Positions 4,704 to 5,674 of a DNA stretch of 5,674 bases are shown one piece after another. Each line of letters starts with the position of its first letter. The first letter of the stretch is position 1. The stretch is taken from positions 1 to 5,674 of the forward strand of contig QQUO01000205.1 in assembly GCA_008501575.1 (NCBI GenBank), in the 5' to 3' direction. This stretch comes from Pseudomonadota bacterium (GTDB lineage: Bacteria > Pseudomonadota > Gammaproteobacteria > Xanthomonadales > Marinicellaceae). The notes beneath the pieces are model-generated. The model searched no databases. It was given only the letters and a program-made list of their open reading frames with translations, and was not told the origin of the DNA. The position numbers and the translations under genes are program-made.

Positions 4704-4736
4704 GTTAAGTTAATTTGAAGCCGGTGTTTGTTTAAA

Positions 4737-5674
4737 TTATTTCGGCTTTTTTAACCGCGCCAGGCCCATGGCTTTCATAACATATTTTTCAAAGACTGGT
4801 TCAGCCTGGCCTTTACGTATTTTACGAATGAAATACTTTTCAAAAGCCACCTTGGCCCAATGCACCCATCGGCCACTACCCGACCAATTCATATTTCGCG
4901 GTGGCATTTGCGGTTTTGCCACAAAAGCCACACCGCCATCGCCAAAATCAGCCAGGCATAGTGCATTTAAGGTTGGTTTTGCATCCGGCTCCTTACCGGC
5001 AATCATGGCTTTTATATTATGTGCCGTAGCAGTCACCATGGATTCAATCATATAACCGGTCTTGGGAACGCCAACAGGCACCGCTGTTTTACCAATGGGT
5101 GGTATCGCCACACAAACACCCACACCGTAAACATTTTTAAAGGTTGGATTTTGCTGGTATTCATTGGTGAGAATAAAGCCTTTCGGATTAACCAGACCTT
5201 CGACACCCTGTACCGCATCAATACCGGCAAAAGCGGGTAATAACATGGCATGTTTAAAGGCAATTGGGTCATGTTTAATAGGGTCGCGGTTGAGCTCCAG
5301 TTCGGTCACATGAATTTCTTGTTCGGTAATTTCATCCACCTGACAATTGGTAATCCAGTTTATATTGGCATCACGTAATTTCGACTCTAACAGGCTTTTG
5401 GTGTCACCGACACCATCTAAACCTAAATGGCCAATATAAGGCTCTGCGGTGATAAACGTGATGGGCACCTGATCGCGAATTTTACGTTTTCTTAATTCAG
5501 TGTCCAACAGAAGGGCATATTCATAAGCCGGCCCATAGCAGGAAGCGCCCTGCACCGCACCCACCACAATCGGCCCGGGATTGGCGACAAAGTTTTCCCA
5601 TTTGGCACCGGCAGCTGCCGCATGACCGGTGGTACAAACAGATTCGGTGTGAGCCGTAGGTCCAAGCCCTCGTC
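4737..5674 (-). CDS. sqr: Sulfide:quinone oxidoreductase, type I; N-terminal part outside window
   Basis: The frame is open from the right edge to TAA at 4737: about 311 C-terminal codons of a ~430-aa enzyme. SQR is a membrane-bound flavoprotein that oxidises sulfide to polysulfide or sulfur and reduces quinone. Three redox cysteines of the family are present: SVCTTGH (visible codon 13), GASCYGPAYEYA (codon 45) and NALCLADFGD (codon 239). Their spacing, 32 then 194, nearly equals C128/C160/C356 of the Acidithiobacillus ferrooxidans enzyme. Also seen are TAEPYIGHLGLDGVGD, the quinone/flavin-side PVGVPKTGYMIESMV segment, and the C-terminal GRWVHWAKVAFEKYFIRK amphipathic region used for membrane attachment. 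A GTG at 5567 is internal, not the start: homologous sequence continues upstream of it. No strong terminator follows. The FAD-binding GxGxxG lies outside the window. Confidence 0.95.
   Translation of the reverse strand, partial: RGLGPTAHTESVCTTGHAAAAGAKWENFVANPGPIVVGAVQGASCYGPAYEYALLLDTELRKRKIRDQVPITFITAEPYIGHLGLDGVGDTKSLLESKLRDANINWITNCQVDEITEQEIHVTELELNRDPIKHDPIAFKHAMLLPAFAGIDAVQGVEGLVNPKGFILTNEYQQNPTFKNVYGVGVCVAIPPIGKTAVPVGVPKTGYMIESMVTATAHNIKAMIAGKEPDAKPTLNALCLADFGDGGVAFVAKPQMPPRNMNWSGSGRWVHWAKVAFEKYFIRKIRKGQAEPVFEKYVMKAMGLARLKKPK

Noticed and set aside
4718..4752. AAGCCG ... CGGCTTTTTT hairpin as a terminator
   Set aside because: Only a 6-bp stem with a 19-base loop; the T-run is on the plus strand, where no gene ends, and one arm is inside the sqr coding end.
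5565..5567. GTG as start of the sqr gene
   Set aside because: The same frame continues upstream with the conserved SVCTTGH cysteine motif, so the gene extends past the window edge.

Overview
The window looks like part of a gammaproteobacterial chromosome, probably a marine or sulfur-oxidising lineage. This is inferred from a type I sulfide:quinone oxidoreductase, an NlpE-type outer-membrane lipoprotein, an RraB-family protein, moderately AT-rich DNA, and a RAYT transposase with its REP palindromes. Species cannot be assigned from this sequence alone. All genes I accept lie on the minus strand, so transcription runs from the right edge to the left.

Right part (2710-5674) is ordinary chromosomal sequence. 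It holds the C-terminal ~311 codons of sqr (cut by the window edge), an M14 zinc carboxypeptidase with its own sigma70-like promoter, and a lipoprotein fusing an NlpE-like domain to a META/HslJ domain. The lipoprotein start overlaps the peptidase stop by 4 bases (ATGA). A long interrupted hairpin lies just beyond the lipoprotein gene.

Middle part (about 675-2413) is a cluster of integron gene cassettes. Three small genes (RraB-like, GNAT acetyltransferase, DUF4304-like) are each followed directly by a different imperfect palindrome with the attC layout. Each cassette's first bases, placed after the crossover G, are complementary to its own R'' site, which independently supports the boundaries. 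No integrase gene is visible, so within this window the region behaves as a CALIN (cluster of attC sites lacking integrase). The RraB and DUF4304 cassettes are each preceded by a copy of a 123-163 bp non-coding leader ending in an identical 23-base block at the crossover point. These leaders do not fold like attC and may be attI-like.

Left part (1-646) holds a RAYT (REP-associated tyrosine transposase) cut by the left edge. Between it and the last cassette is an intact REPIN (two inverted REP palindromes), with remnants of the same element in the RAYT leader. A second REPIN, identical over 95 bases, lies inside the cassette cluster, and its far palindrome directly abuts the crossover core of the GNAT attC. 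The most interesting signal is this interleaving of two single-strand-DNA-based mobility systems, IntI/attC and RAYT/REPIN, sharing one junction.
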